A DNA stretch of 64,000 nt from Bradyrhizobium sp. SZCCT0153 (GTDB taxonomy: Bacteria; Pseudomonadota; Alphaproteobacteria; Rhizobiales; Xanthobacteraceae). This document shows, one piece after another, positions 51,563 through 60,858 of the stretch. Location of the stretch: assembly GCF_018129995.1 (NCBI RefSeq), contig NZ_JAFCKS010000013.1, positions 41,254 through 105,253 on the forward strand. Direction: 5' to 3'. How positions within the stretch are numbered: position 1 is the stretch's first letter; every line of letters begins with the position of its first letter. The notes below the pieces were generated by a model. It worked only from the letters and a program-made list of their open reading frames with translations. It made no database searches and was not told the DNA's origin. Both the position numbers and the translations under genes were made by a program.

Positions 51563-53524
51563 ATGCGGACTCAAACGACCAGCTATTTCGCGCGGCTGTT
51601 CGCCGGCGATCTGTCGGCCTTTGGCGGTCCCGCAACCGACGAAGCCGTCGCCGGCCATATCCGCGCCGAACAGATGTCGCTGGTGCTCGGCTATTCCGTC
51701 GGCATCATGCTGGCCAATGCCTGCAACGCCGCCGTGCTTGCCATCGCGCTGTGGCATTCGCCGGACCTGAAGCTGGCCTTGATCTGGGCCGTCATCGTGG
51801 CGGGCGCCGCGATCGCATTCGGCGTGCAATCCCACGCCGCGCGGCGCATCACCAAACCGCAATTCGTCTCGCGCCGGGCCATGCATCGGCTGGTGCGCAA
51901 TGCCTTCGTCCTCGGCGCCGCCTGGGGCATCGTTCCGGTCGCATTCTTCGCCGACGCCTCAACCGGCGGGCAGCTCGTCATCACCTGCCTTTGTTCGGGG
52001 ATGCTGGCGGGCGGCGCTCTGGCCTTCGCCACGATCCCGATCGCGGCGATCGCATTCACGGCCCCGATCTTCGCCGGCATCGCCATCTGCCTCGGCAGGA
52101 ATGGCGATCCGGCGTTTCTGCTGATCGCCTTCCTGGTGGTGGTGTACGGATCGGTGCTGCTGCGCAGCGTGTTCGTCAATTCGGTCTCGTTCGCGCGGCG
52201 GGTGATGCGACAGATCGAGGCGGAACGTACCGTGCGGCAGGATCCTCTCACCCTCCTGCCCAACCGGTTCGCCTTCAACGAGACGCTCGATGCCGCCCTG
52301 AAGCGGCTCGCCCTGTCCGGCGAGGAATTCGCGGTGCTGCTGCTCGACCTCGATCGCTTCAAGGAGGTCAACGACCAATTCGGCCATCCCGCCGGCGACG
52401 AATTCCTGGTCCAGGTCGCAAGCCGCCTGCAACGCTGCACCCGCGCGGCCGAGCATGTCGCGCGCATCGGCGGCGACGAGTTCGCGCTGGTGATGGCCAA
52501 TCTCACGCGGCCTGAAGAGGCGCTCGAGCTCGCCGAGCGCTTCGCCGCGGCCTTCGACGAACCGTTCCAGATCGAGGGCCGCCAGATCGTCGGCGCGACA
52601 AGCATCGGCATCGTGCTGGCGCCGCGCGACGGCAGCACGCAGCTCGACATCATGAAGAATGCCGACGCCGCGCTCTACCGCGCCAAGAAGGCGGGCCCCG
52701 GCACGGTCTGCTTCTTCGAGGAAGCCGACGACCGCTTATCCCGTGATCGCAAGGCGCTGCAATCGGACCTCGAAGGCGCCATCGCGCGCGACGAGCTTTT
52801 CCTGGTGTTCCAGCCGTTCCTCGATCTCGATGAGAACCGGATCACCGGCTTCGAGGCTCTGCTGCGCTGGCGGCATCCCTCGCGCGGGCTAGTGCCGCCG
52901 AGCGAATTCATTCCGATCGCCGAGGAGACAGGGCTGATCCACGAGATCGGCGAATGGGTGATCCGGCGCGCCTGCGCGACGCTGGCGGACTGGCCGGAAG
53001 AGATCAGGGTCGCCGTGAACTTCTCGGCCGCGCAGTTTCGCAACAACGGCCTCCTGCAGATCATCGTGCAGGCGCTTGCCGACGCGAGGATCGCCCCGCA
53101 CCGGCTCGAGATCGAGATCACGGAATCGATGCTGCTGTCGAAATACGGCTCGGCCGCGTCGGTTCTCAATGCGCTGCTGCAGCTCGGCGTCACCGTGGCG
53201 CTCGACGATTTCGGAACGGGCTTCTCCTCGCTCACCTATCTGCGCAAGCTGCCGTTCAGCCGCATCAAGATCGACCAGTCCTTCATCCGCGACATGCTGG
53301 TGCAGCCGGACTGCGCCGCGATCGTGAAGTCGGTGATCTCGCTGGCGCGCGACCTGCGCATCGGCGTGGTCGCCGAAGGCGTCGAGACCGCCGACCAGCT
53401 CGAATATCTGCGCCAGATCAGTTGCGACGAGGTCCAGGGCTACCTGATCAGCCGGCCGGTGTCGGCCGAAGGCGTTCTGGCGCTGCTGGACACGAAGAAG
53501 ATGCGGGCGACTTACGCGGCGTAG
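51563..53524 (+). CDS. GGDEF-EAL protein (cyclic di-GMP cyclase/phosphodiesterase)
   Basis: 653 residues. An N-terminal membrane region (about residues 38-205; six to seven hydrophobic segments) of unknown sensory type, then a GGDEF domain with the intact motif RIGGDEF (the I-site position reads RxxE instead of RxxD), and a full EAL domain (FEALLRWRHP, NFSAAQF, EITES, DDFGTGFSSL, KIDQSFI, EGVE, EVQGY). All metal and catalytic residues of EAL phosphodiesterases are present, so it should degrade cyclic di-GMP; GGDEF may be active or allosteric. It stands alone. Confidence 0.92.
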   Translation: MRTQTTSYFARLFAGDLSAFGGPATDEAVAGHIRAEQMSLVLGYSVGIMLANACNAAVLAIALWHSPDLKLALIWAVIVAGAAIAFGVQSHAARRITKPQFVSRRAMHRLVRNAFVLGAAWGIVPVAFFADASTGGQLVITCLCSGMLAGGALAFATIPIAAIAFTAPIFAGIAICLGRNGDPAFLLIAFLVVVYGSVLLRSVFVNSVSFARRVMRQIEAERTVRQDPLTLLPNRFAFNETLDAALKRLALSGEEFAVLLLDLDRFKEVNDQFGHPAGDEFLVQVASRLQRCTRAAEHVARIGGDEFALVMANLTRPEEALELAERFAAAFDEPFQIEGRQIVGATSIGIVLAPRDGSTQLDIMKNADAALYRAKKAGPGTVCFFEEADDRLSRDRKALQSDLEGAIARDELFLVFQPFLDLDENRITGFEALLRWRHPSRGLVPPSEFIPIAEETGLIHEIGEWVIRRACATLADWPEEIRVAVNFSAAQFRNNGLLQIIVQALADARIAPHRLEIEITESMLLSKYGSAASVLNALLQLGVTVALDDFGTGFSSLTYLRKLPFSRIKIDQSFIRDMLVQPDCAAIVKSVISLARDLRIGVVAEGVETADQLEYLRQISCDEVQGYLISRPVSAEGVLALLDTKKMRATYAA

Positions 53525-53594
53525 ATCTGCCGCGGCACATCCTTCGAGACGCCCGCCTTTGGAGCCGGGCGAACCATGAGGCCGAGCAGCGAGC

Positions 53595-54575
53595 TCAGAC
53601 CGCATCCGCCCGCAGCAACGTATCCACCGTGATGGTGCCGCGCGCGCGGGAGACGCAGGCGCAGATCTTCTGGTTGCTTTGCTTCTGGTGGTCGCTGAAG
53701 AAGACGTCGCGGTGATCGATCTCGCCGTCGACGGCGACCACGTCGATGGCGCAGAGGCCGCATTCACCGCGCTTGCAATCGTACATGACGTCGTGGCCGC
53801 TGGCGTTGAGCACGTCCAGCATCGAGCGCTCGCGCGGGATTTCGAGCTCGACATCGGAGCCCTTCAGGCGAACCCGGAACGTCTCGGTGGGCAATGTGCC
53901 GCTGGAGCCGAACGTCTCGTAGCGGAGATCGGGGAGCGGATGGCCGGCACCGATCCAGGCATGGCGCGCGGCATCCAGCATCCGCATCGGGCCGCAGAAC
54001 AGCGCCAATGCGCCTTGCGGCAATGACGCGAACAGCGCGTCGAGATCGAGTCGTCTGGCCTCATCGCTCGCATGGACGACCAGACGGTCGCCGAGCATCG
54101 CAGCGAGATCGTCGAGATAGGCGGCCTCGCCGCGCGAGCGCACGGCGTAGTGCAGCGTGACATCGGCACCGCGCCGCGCCAGCGCCTGCGCGGCGCCGAG
54201 GATCGGCGTGATGCCGATGCCGCCGGCGATCAGGCAATAGCTTTCGCGGGCCCAGTCGACCGCGAGCAGCGAAGCGGGCTGGGTGATGTCGAGCCGCGCG
54301 CCGGCTTGTAGCGACCACATATAGCGCGAGCCGCCGCGGGAATCCTCGGCGCGGCGGACCGCGATCCGCAAGCCGCGCGACGCGGCTTCGCCGACCAGCG
54401 AATAGGATCGCGTCTCGGGCTGGCCGTCGATGGTTACGCTGACATTGATGTGGCTGCCGACCGGATAGGCGGCACCGTCGAACTGATCCGGCTGGATCAG
54501 GAATTCGCGGATGTCGGGGGCGAGATCGCGCGTCGAGACGAGCGTCGCCGGGATCCAGGTTTCGATGAAGCGCAT
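53595..54575 (-). CDS. vanB: Rieske-oxygenase reductase (VanB type)
   Basis: 326 residues. The N-terminal half binds FMN or FAD and NAD(P)H (HINVSVTIDGQPETRSYSLV, AGGIGITPILGAAQALARRG); the C-terminal half is a plant-type 2Fe-2S ferredoxin domain (MYDCKRGECGLCAIDVVAVD, with the four cysteines). It passes electrons to the VanA-like oxygenase encoded upstream. It lies 10 bases after the gntR gene and is the last gene of the vanA-gntR-vanB unit. Confidence 0.9.
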   Translation of the reverse strand: MRFIETWIPATLVSTRDLAPDIREFLIQPDQFDGAAYPVGSHINVSVTIDGQPETRSYSLVGEAASRGLRIAVRRAEDSRGGSRYMWSLQAGARLDITQPASLLAVDWARESYCLIAGGIGITPILGAAQALARRGADVTLHYAVRSRGEAAYLDDLAAMLGDRLVVHASDEARRLDLDALFASLPQGALALFCGPMRMLDAARHAWIGAGHPLPDLRYETFGSSGTLPTETFRVRLKGSDVELEIPRERSMLDVLNASGHDVMYDCKRGECGLCAIDVVAVDGEIDHRDVFFSDHQKQSNQKICACVSRARGTITVDTLLRADAV

Positions 54576-54585
54576 GGCACTGCCC

Positions 54586-55338
54586 TCAATCGGTTGCGGT
54601 CTTGATCAGCGCGAGCGCCGGCAAGAGGTCGAGATGGGTCCGGTTGCGCAGCGCAAGCCGCAGATTGCGGACCGCGAGCCGCGCGTGCTCGCGCATGACC
54701 GCCTCGGCGCGGGCGCCTTCGCGGTTCTCGATGGCGTCGATCACGACGCGATGATGCTCCTGCCCGATGATCAGGATCTGCTGCGCCTCGGGCAGCGCGG
54801 ACTGCGCCATCACGAAGCCGCTGGGCGAGGCGAACGGCAGCGCCGAGGCGCGGTCGATCTGCCGGATCAAAGGGGGGCTGCGCGACAATTCGGTGAGCAG
54901 CGCATGGAAGCGCGCGTTCAGCGCGACATAGGACGAGAACGCGTCGACCGAGATCGGCACCTGGCGCAGCAATTCTTCGATCGCGGCGAGGCACTCCTTG
55001 AGCGGCTCGAGCTCGCGTGCCGAGACGCCGCGTTCGGCGGCAAAGCGCGCGGCAAGGCCCTCCAGCGTGCCGCGCAGCTCGATGGAATCGGAGATGTCGC
55101 GCTCGGAAAACGCCTTCACCATGAAGCCGCCGGACGGGATCGCCTCCAGCAGGCCCTCCTCCTCCAGCCGCACCAGCGCCATGCGCACCGGCGTGCGCGA
55201 GGCGCCGGTGGTTTCCACCGCCTGCAGCTCGGAGATGCGCTCGCCCGGGCGCAGAGAGCCCGACAGGATCTGGTCGCGCAGCGCGAGCTGCGCCTTCACG
55301 GTCTGCGAGACGGAACGGTCGACCTCACGCTCGGCCAT
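54586..55338 (-). CDS. GntR-family regulator (FadR/VanR subgroup)
   Basis: 250 residues. GntR winged helix-turn-helix (QLALRDQILSGSLRPGERIS, ELQAVETTGASRTPVRMALV RLEEEGLLE) followed by an FCD effector domain (ELRGTLEGLAARFAAERG, FHALLTELSRS). The gene is sandwiched between the oxygenase and reductase genes, so it should control this operon, most likely by releasing DNA when an aromatic acid such as vanillate binds. Two TGTATACA sites upstream of the vanA-type gene are the likely operators. Confidence 0.92.
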   Translation of the reverse strand: MAEREVDRSVSQTVKAQLALRDQILSGSLRPGERISELQAVETTGASRTPVRMALVRLEEEGLLEAIPSGGFMVKAFSERDISDSIELRGTLEGLAARFAAERGVSARELEPLKECLAAIEELLRQVPISVDAFSSYVALNARFHALLTELSRSPPLIRQIDRASALPFASPSGFVMAQSALPEAQQILIIGQEHHRVVIDAIENREGARAEAVMREHARLAVRNLRLALRNRTHLDLLPALALIKTATD

Positions 55339-55344
55339 GTCGGC

Positions 55345-56394
55345 CTACTCCGCAGCCTGGAGATGCTGCGGCGGGTTTTCCTTCGCCACCATCCTGTCGA
55401 TCAGCTTGCGCGTCCACATCGCGCCGGCGTCGATGTTGAGGTTGTAGAAGATGCGATCGGGGTTCTCATCCATCGCGCGCTGCTGGGCTTCGAGGATCAG
55501 CTCGTCCTCGTGGAAGATGCCGGAGACGCCCTCGCGGATCTCGGTGGTGATGCGCTGCTCGCCGATCTGATAGTTGCGCACGAATGCCCAGAAATAGTGG
55601 CAGGTCTTCTCGGTCTCGGGCGTGATGGTGTTGAGCACAAAACCGTTGACGCCCTGCGAGCGGTCGCCTTCGGGCGCGCCGGTGCCGGTGGGCGCCACGC
55701 CGACGTCGATGGCGATGGTGCACGGCGCCTCGAAGCGGATGATCTGCCAGCGGTCGACGAGGCCGGTCTTGCCGAGCTGCTTGGCCCAGAACGGCGGCGC
55801 CTCGATGCCGCGCATCCAGCGCGTCACCGTAACGGTCTTCTCGCCATGGGTGACGTCGAACGGCGCTTCGGCGACCGCGTCATTGCCGATGGAGGAGCCG
55901 TGCACGAAGGTCTCGTGGGTGAGGTCCATGAGATTGTCGAGCACGAGGCGGTAGTCGCAATTGACGCGGATGGTCTTGCCATCACCGGCCCAGGCCGGAT
56001 CGTGGTTCCAGTGCATGTCGGGGACGAGCGCGGGATCGGCCAGCGCGGGGTCGCCCATCCAGAGCCAGATGTAGCGATGACGTTCGACCACGGGATAGGC
56101 GCGCACGCAGGCCGACGGGTTGATGGTCTCCTGCGAGGGCATGAAGGTGCAGCGGCCCTGCGCATTGTACTTCAGCCCGTGATAGCCGCAGACGACGGTG
56201 TCGCCCTCGAGCCGGCCCTTGGACAGCGGCACCAGGCGGTGCCAGCAGGCGTCCTCCAGCGCGGCCACCGAGCCGTCGGCCTTGCGGTACATCACGACAT
56301 GCTTGCCGCAGATCGTCCGCGGCAGCAGCGCCGGCTTGACGTCGGCGTCCCAGGCGGCGGCGTACCATGCGTTCATCGGGAAGGGTTTTGTCAC
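55345..56394 (-). CDS. vanA: Rieske non-haem iron oxygenase (VanA type)
   Basis: 349 residues. The Rieske 2Fe-2S ligands are Cys50 and His52 (CWHRLVPLS) and Cys69 and His72 (CGYHGLKYN). The mononuclear iron site lies in RLVLDNLMDLTHETFVHGSS. These enzymes remove O-methyl groups from vanillate or hydroxylate related aromatics, with electrons from the VanB-like protein. I start at the GTG at 56394, because GGGAG lies nine bases upstream; a TTG five codons earlier and an ATG at 56376 are alternatives. First gene of the unit. Confidence 0.9.
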   Translation of the reverse strand: MTKPFPMNAWYAAAWDADVKPALLPRTICGKHVVMYRKADGSVAALEDACWHRLVPLSKGRLEGDTVVCGYHGLKYNAQGRCTFMPSQETINPSACVRAYPVVERHRYIWLWMGDPALADPALVPDMHWNHDPAWAGDGKTIRVNCDYRLVLDNLMDLTHETFVHGSSIGNDAVAEAPFDVTHGEKTVTVTRWMRGIEAPPFWAKQLGKTGLVDRWQIIRFEAPCTIAIDVGVAPTGTGAPEGDRSQGVNGFVLNTITPETEKTCHYFWAFVRNYQIGEQRITTEIREGVSGIFHEDELILEAQQRAMDENPDRIFYNLNIDAGAMWTRKLIDRMVAKENPPQHLQAAE

Positions 56395-56426
56395 CGGTCT
56401 CACTCCCAAGGCTTATGAATACGTTA

Positions 56427-56434
56427 TGTATACA
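56427..56434. promoter_or_regulatory. GntR-type operator half-site 1 (TGTATACA)
   Basis: TGTATACA, a perfect 8-base palindrome inside TTATGTATACAATA, 32 bases upstream of the vanA GTG. GntR/FadR-type proteins bind such AT-rich GTATAC cores. A second copy lies at 56501-56508. Confidence 0.65.
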
Positions 56435-56500
56435 ATAGCGAGGGCACGAGATTGGTTCAAGGTCGATTTTGGCTTACCAAATTACCATTATCGTCTATTA

Positions 56501-56508
56501 TGTATACA
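56501..56508. promoter_or_regulatory. GntR-type operator half-site 2 (TGTATACA)
   Basis: An identical TGTATACA core, in TTATGTATACAGG, 74 bases from the first. It lies just past the 3' end of the pgm gene. The two sites together are well placed for cooperative repression of the vanA promoter. Confidence 0.6.
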
Positions 56509-56530
56509 GGATTGACCGGTGCCTTGGCGG

Positions 56531-58177
56531 CTACGCCCCGAACACCTTCTTCAGCCCCGCCTGGGCTTCTTCCTGAATCCGCTTCAGGTGCTCAGTGCTG
56601 CGGAAGCTTTCGGCGTAGATCTTGTAGACATCCTCCGTCCCGGACGGCCGCGCCGCGAACCAGCCGAAATCGGTCTCGACCTTGATGCCGCCGAACGTCT
56701 GGCCGTTGCCGGGCGCCTTGCTGAGCGTGGCGCGGACGGGATCGCCGGCGAGATCCTTCAGGCCGAGCTGCTCGGGCGTGACGGACTTCAAGATGTTCTT
56801 CTGCGGCGTGGTGGCGGCGACATCGATGCGCGCGTAATGCGGCACGCCGAGCTCGGCCGTGAGGTCGTTGAACAGCTGGCTGGGATCGCGGCCGGTCTTG
56901 GCCATGATCTCGGCTGCGAGCAGGCCGAGAATGATGCCGTCCTTGTCGGTGGTCCACACGGTGCCGTCGCGTCGCAGGAACGAGGCGCCCGCACTCTCCT
57001 CGCCGCCGAACCCGAAAGAGCCGCCGACGAGGCCGTCGACGAACCATTTGAAGCCGACCGGCGTCTCGACCAGCTTGCGGCCGAGTTTTTTAGCAACGCG
57101 GTCGATGATCGAGCTCGACACCACGGTCTTGCCGATCGCCGCGTCCTTGCCCCAGTTCGGGCGGTGCGCGAACAAGTAGGCGATCGCGGTCGCCAGATAA
57201 TGGTTCGGATTCATCAGGCCGCCGGTGCGCGTCACGATGCCGTGCCGATCGGCATCGGTGTCGTTGGCGAAGGCGACGTCGAAGCGATCGCGCATGGCGA
57301 TCAGGCTCGCCATCGCATACGGCGAGGAGCAGTCCATGCGGATCTTGCCGTCCCAGTCCACCGTCATGAAGCGGAAGGTCGGATCGATCGCCTCGTTCAC
57401 CACGGTCGCCTTCAGGCCATAGCGCTCGATGATCGGATGCCAGTAATGCACGGCGGCGCCGCCGAGCGGATCGATGCCGATATTGATGCCGGCGGATTTC
57501 ACGAGGTCGAGATCGACGACGTTGCCGAGATCGGCGACGTAAGGCGTAACGAAATCATAGGCGCGGACGTTCGACGATTTCAGCGCCTTGGCATAGTCGA
57601 TGCGCTTTACACCCTTGAGCCCGTCGGCGAGATAGGCGTTGGCGCGTTTCTCGACCACGCCGGTCACATCGGTGTCGGCCGGGCCGCCATGCGGCGGATT
57701 GTATTTGTAGCCGCCATCCTCCGGCGGATTGTGCGAGGGCGTGATGACGACGCCATCGGCCAGACCCGACGTGCGGCCCTTGTTGTAGGTCAGGATCGCA
57801 TGCGAGATGACGGGCGTCGGCGTGTAGCCGCCATCCCTGTCGATCATGATGTCGACGCCGTTGGCCGCGAACACCTCGACGGCGCTGACCAGCGCCGGCT
57901 CGGCCAGCGCATGGGTGTCGATGCCGATGAAGAGCGGACCGGTCAGCCCCTTTTCTCGCCGGTAATCACAAATGGCCTGCGTGGTCGCCAGGATATGGCC
58001 CTCGTTGAAGCTGTTCTTGAACGAGGTGCCGCGATGACCCGAGGTGCCGAACGCCACCCGCTGTGCGGGATCCGCGACATCGGGCTTGCCGGCGAAATAG
58101 GCCGTCACCAGCCGCGGAACGTTGGTGAGCGCGTCCGGCGAGACCTGCTTGCCCGCCGCGGGATGAACATCAGCCAC
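56531..58177 (-). CDS. pgm: Phosphoglucomutase (alpha-D-glucose specific)
   Basis: 548 residues, the usual length of bacterial Pgm. It converts glucose 1-phosphate and glucose 6-phosphate. The phosphoserine loop is in GVVITPSHNPPEDGGYKYNP, the metal loop in FANDTDADRHGIVTR, the sugar loop in FGFGGEESAGASFLRRDG, and the phosphate-binding loop in ARPSGTEDVYKIY. Start is the GTG at 58177 behind GAGGATATTTCA. It is likely needed for glucan, exopolysaccharide and UDP-glucose synthesis; the UDP-glucose dehydrogenase gene is 5 kb away. Confidence 0.95.
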   Translation of the reverse strand: MADVHPAAGKQVSPDALTNVPRLVTAYFAGKPDVADPAQRVAFGTSGHRGTSFKNSFNEGHILATTQAICDYRREKGLTGPLFIGIDTHALAEPALVSAVEVFAANGVDIMIDRDGGYTPTPVISHAILTYNKGRTSGLADGVVITPSHNPPEDGGYKYNPPHGGPADTDVTGVVEKRANAYLADGLKGVKRIDYAKALKSSNVRAYDFVTPYVADLGNVVDLDLVKSAGINIGIDPLGGAAVHYWHPIIERYGLKATVVNEAIDPTFRFMTVDWDGKIRMDCSSPYAMASLIAMRDRFDVAFANDTDADRHGIVTRTGGLMNPNHYLATAIAYLFAHRPNWGKDAAIGKTVVSSSIIDRVAKKLGRKLVETPVGFKWFVDGLVGGSFGFGGEESAGASFLRRDGTVWTTDKDGIILGLLAAEIMAKTGRDPSQLFNDLTAELGVPHYARIDVAATTPQKNILKSVTPEQLGLKDLAGDPVRATLSKAPGNGQTFGGIKVETDFGWFAARPSGTEDVYKIYAESFRSTEHLKRIQEEAQAGLKKVFGA

Positions 58178-58305
58178 TGAAATATCCTCGTCGTTGAAAG
58201 ATGAAGGTCCTGTCACACCATACCATCGGGCTTGCACCCGCCAACCCAAAAGCCCTTCGTCAACACTGGCAACAAATGGCCGCATTTGGGGCCGTGAATA
58301 CAGAC

Positions 58306-58521
58306 ATGACCATTTTCGCAACGGCCGTGCTGCTCGCCAGTTCCTTGGTGTTATCGTCTCCGGAACATGTGAGGGAGGCCGACGTCGAGCCCAATCCGAT
58401 CCTGCGCAATGCGGCGGTGGATCACGACCTCGCCAGGGTGAAGCGACGGATCGAGCGGGCGCTCCACAGCGACGCAACAGATACGACGGAGGCATCCCCT
58501 CCTCCGCGCACCGTGCGCTGA
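58306..58521 (+). CDS. Small exported hypothetical protein (71 aa)
   Basis: 71 residues from the ATG at 58306: a hydrophobic start (TIFATAVLLASSLVLSS) that could be a signal peptide or membrane anchor, then a helical, basic stretch (NPILRNAAVDHDLARVKRRI ERALHSD). The same frame can be opened earlier at 58201 but without a signal. The ribosome site is weak, so it is only a possible gene. Confidence 0.38.
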   Translation: MTIFATAVLLASSLVLSSPEHVREADVEPNPILRNAAVDHDLARVKRRIERALHSDATDTTEASPPPRTVR

Positions 58522-58617
58522 CGCCACGCGTCGGACCCGTTCCCCGGGCCGTCCGCTCCCACGCACTCGCGGGATCATGCTATGGTTCGAGGCATCCCGG
58601 CCCTTCGAATCGTCCCC

Positions 58618-59757
58618 ATGGTCCTCTCGCGCAAGCTGCTGCCCCTGCTGATCGCCTGGCTTGCGCTGGCCGGTGCGTCGTCGCGCGCCATTGCCGCCGA
58701 ATTCTACACCGAGGACCTCCGCATCCCGATGGCCGAGGCCGGCCCGCAGGGGCTGGAGGCGTTCCTGGTCCGCCCTGCGGGTGCGAAGCGCTATCCGCTC
58801 GCGCTGCTCAGCCACGGCTCGCCGCGCAGTTTCGACGACCGCGCGACCATGTCGGCGCACAAATATTACGGCATCGCGCTGGAATATGCCCGGCGCGGCT
58901 TTGCGGCGCTTATCGTGATGCGGCGCGGTTACGGCACTTCGCCGGGCGGCCGCGTCGACAGCGTCGGCGGTTGCGCCAATGCCGCTTATCTGCCGGCGGC
59001 GGCGGTTGCCGTCGCGGATTTGCGCGCCGCGATCGACGCGATGGGGCGCAGGGCCGACGTGACGACATCGGGCATGATCGCGGCCGGCCATTCCGCCGGC
59101 GGGCTCGCCACCGTCGCGCTGACCGCGCAGGCGCCGTCCGGCCTCGTCGCCGCGATCAGCTTTGCCGGCGGCCGCGGCTCGCGCGATCATGACGAGGTCT
59201 GCAATCCCGATGGGCTGGTGCAGGCCTTCGCCAGCTTCGGCAAGACCTCGCGCGTGCCGATGCTGTGGGTCTATGCCAGCAACGATTCCTACTTCGGTCC
59301 CGATCTCGCGCGGCGCCTCCATGACGGATTTCGCGCCGGCGGCGGCGCCGCGAAATTCATCGCGGCACCGCCTTACGGCGACGATGGCCACTATCTCTAT
59401 TCCGTCGTGGGCCGTCCGCGATGGACGCCGTATCTCGACGCCTTCCTGCGCGAGCGCGGGCTCGGCCATGATATCCTCAGCCCGCCCGATCCGCTGCCGC
59501 CGCCGGGCCAGCTCGACGAGGCCGCGCGCGCCGAATTCGCGCGCTATCTCGCCAGCGCCATGCCGCACAAGGCTTTTGCGGTGTCGCCGAACGGCGGTTA
59601 CGGCTGGCGCTCAGGACGCGCGACGGCCGACGACGCCCAGAGCGATTCGCTCGGCGCCTGCATGAAATGGTCGCCCACCTGCACGCTCTATGCAGTCGAC
59701 GACAGGTTGGCTGGCGCGCAAAGGACGTCGACGGATCAGAGCGCCCGCGCGCGATAG
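58618..59757 (+). CDS. Exported alpha/beta-hydrolase (dienelactone-hydrolase-like)
   Basis: 379 residues. A signal peptide (RKLLPLLIAWLALAGASSRA IAA) precedes an alpha/beta-hydrolase domain (ALLSHGSPRSFDDRATMSAH; RRGYGTSPGGR). The nucleophile elbow is AGHSAGG, with the acid and histidine likely in YASNDSYFGP and DDGHYLYS. The C-terminal 100 residues are an uncommon extension (YLASAMPHKAFAVSPNGGYG WRSG). Substrate unknown; a secreted esterase is the most likely role. An in-frame ATG lies 36 bases upstream (58582), but only 58618 begins directly with the signal. Confidence 0.82.
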   Translation: MVLSRKLLPLLIAWLALAGASSRAIAAEFYTEDLRIPMAEAGPQGLEAFLVRPAGAKRYPLALLSHGSPRSFDDRATMSAHKYYGIALEYARRGFAALIVMRRGYGTSPGGRVDSVGGCANAAYLPAAAVAVADLRAAIDAMGRRADVTTSGMIAAGHSAGGLATVALTAQAPSGLVAAISFAGGRGSRDHDEVCNPDGLVQAFASFGKTSRVPMLWVYASNDSYFGPDLARRLHDGFRAGGGAAKFIAAPPYGDDGHYLYSVVGRPRWTPYLDAFLRERGLGHDILSPPDPLPPPGQLDEAARAEFARYLASAMPHKAFAVSPNGGYGWRSGRATADDAQSDSLGACMKWSPTCTLYAVDDRLAGAQRTSTDQSARAR

Positions 59758-59791
59758 GCGCGAGGGCGATCAGATCTTTCGGCAGGTGAGG

Positions 59792-60523
59792 CTAGAGCCG
59801 CTCGCTGAGCGCGAGCTTGTAGCCGACGCCGGTGACAGTCGAGATGACGGGTGTGCCGCTGCCGACGAGCTTGCGGCGCAGCCGCGCCACCAGGGCATCG
59901 ACCGTGCGGATGTCGACCTCGGCCTGGCGGTTGCTCACGACCTCGATCAGATAGTCGCGGCTGAGCGGCCTGCCGTCGGCGCCGACGAGCGCTGCGAGCA
60001 GGTCGAATTCGGCCCGCGTCAACGATACCGGCTTGCCGTCGCTGCCGAGCAACTCGCGCCGCGTCAGGTCGATGATCCAGTCGCCGAACGCGATCGAATT
60101 GTGGTTCCGCGCCGCCTTGCGGTCGATCGAACGCCGTCGGAGCACGCTGCGGGCGCGCGCGAGCAGGTCGCGCAGATTGATCGGCTTGGTGACGTAATGG
60201 TCGGCGGCGATCTCGAGGCCGAGGATACGATCGACGTCGGTGTCGCGGCGGGTCACGAAGATGATGCCCGCGTTGCTGGTCGCCTGGATCTCCTTGGCGA
60301 GCTCAAAACCGTCGCCGTCGGGCAACTGCACGTCGAGGAAGATGAGATCAGTGCGCGCGCGCAGCGCCTGGCGGCATTCCGCGCAGGAGCCGGCACCGAC
60401 CACGTCGAAATTGTTCTCGCTGAAGTAACCGACCAGCATCGTCCGCGTCACCGGATCGTCTTCGACGACGATCAGCCGCTCGCGGCCAGCGGGACGCAAT
60501 TCCTGAAGTGCGGAATCAGCCAC
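59792..60523 (-). CDS. OmpR/PhoB-family response regulator, orphan
   Basis: 243 residues. N-terminal receiver domain with the phosphorylated Asp in LIFLDVQLPDGDGFEL and the conserved Lys in HYVTKPINLRDLLARARSVL; C-terminal winged helix (LTRAEFDLLAALVGADGRPL, VDIRTVDALVARLRRKL). TorR/OmpR-like. I place the start at the GTG at 60523, which gives the normal family length; AGGA is 11 bases upstream. There is no histidine kinase gene beside it, so its partner must be encoded elsewhere. Confidence 0.88.
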   Translation of the reverse strand: MADSALQELRPAGRERLIVVEDDPVTRTMLVGYFSENNFDVVGAGSCAECRQALRARTDLIFLDVQLPDGDGFELAKEIQATSNAGIIFVTRRDTDVDRILGLEIAADHYVTKPINLRDLLARARSVLRRRSIDRKAARNHNSIAFGDWIIDLTRRELLGSDGKPVSLTRAEFDLLAALVGADGRPLSRDYLIEVVSNRQAEVDIRTVDALVARLRRKLVGSGTPVISTVTGVGYKLALSERL

Positions 60524-60858
60524 GATCTTGGATGTCCTGTGTGCCTGCGGGCCCGCCTGAAAATTCAGGTCGTCGCGCAATGCGATGTCTTGTGAACGAG
60601 CATTCACAACCGTTCGAGCCCCCGAATTGCCTGCCAGAATACTAGGCGTCTTGTGCCGCCCAAACAACATTGGCCACGATCCAGCCGTATTAAGTATGAA
60701 TTGGCCCACAATTCTCATCCCGCGCATGGTGTGCCGGAAACCGCCTGCACAAGCGAAAGTTGTGCGAGACTGCAGCCCGAGGCTCCCGCGGCAGCTTGCC
60801 CCGCCAAGAGCTTCGAAACTATTGTGCCCCCGAAAAGCCTGCACATGGAGTAGCCGCC

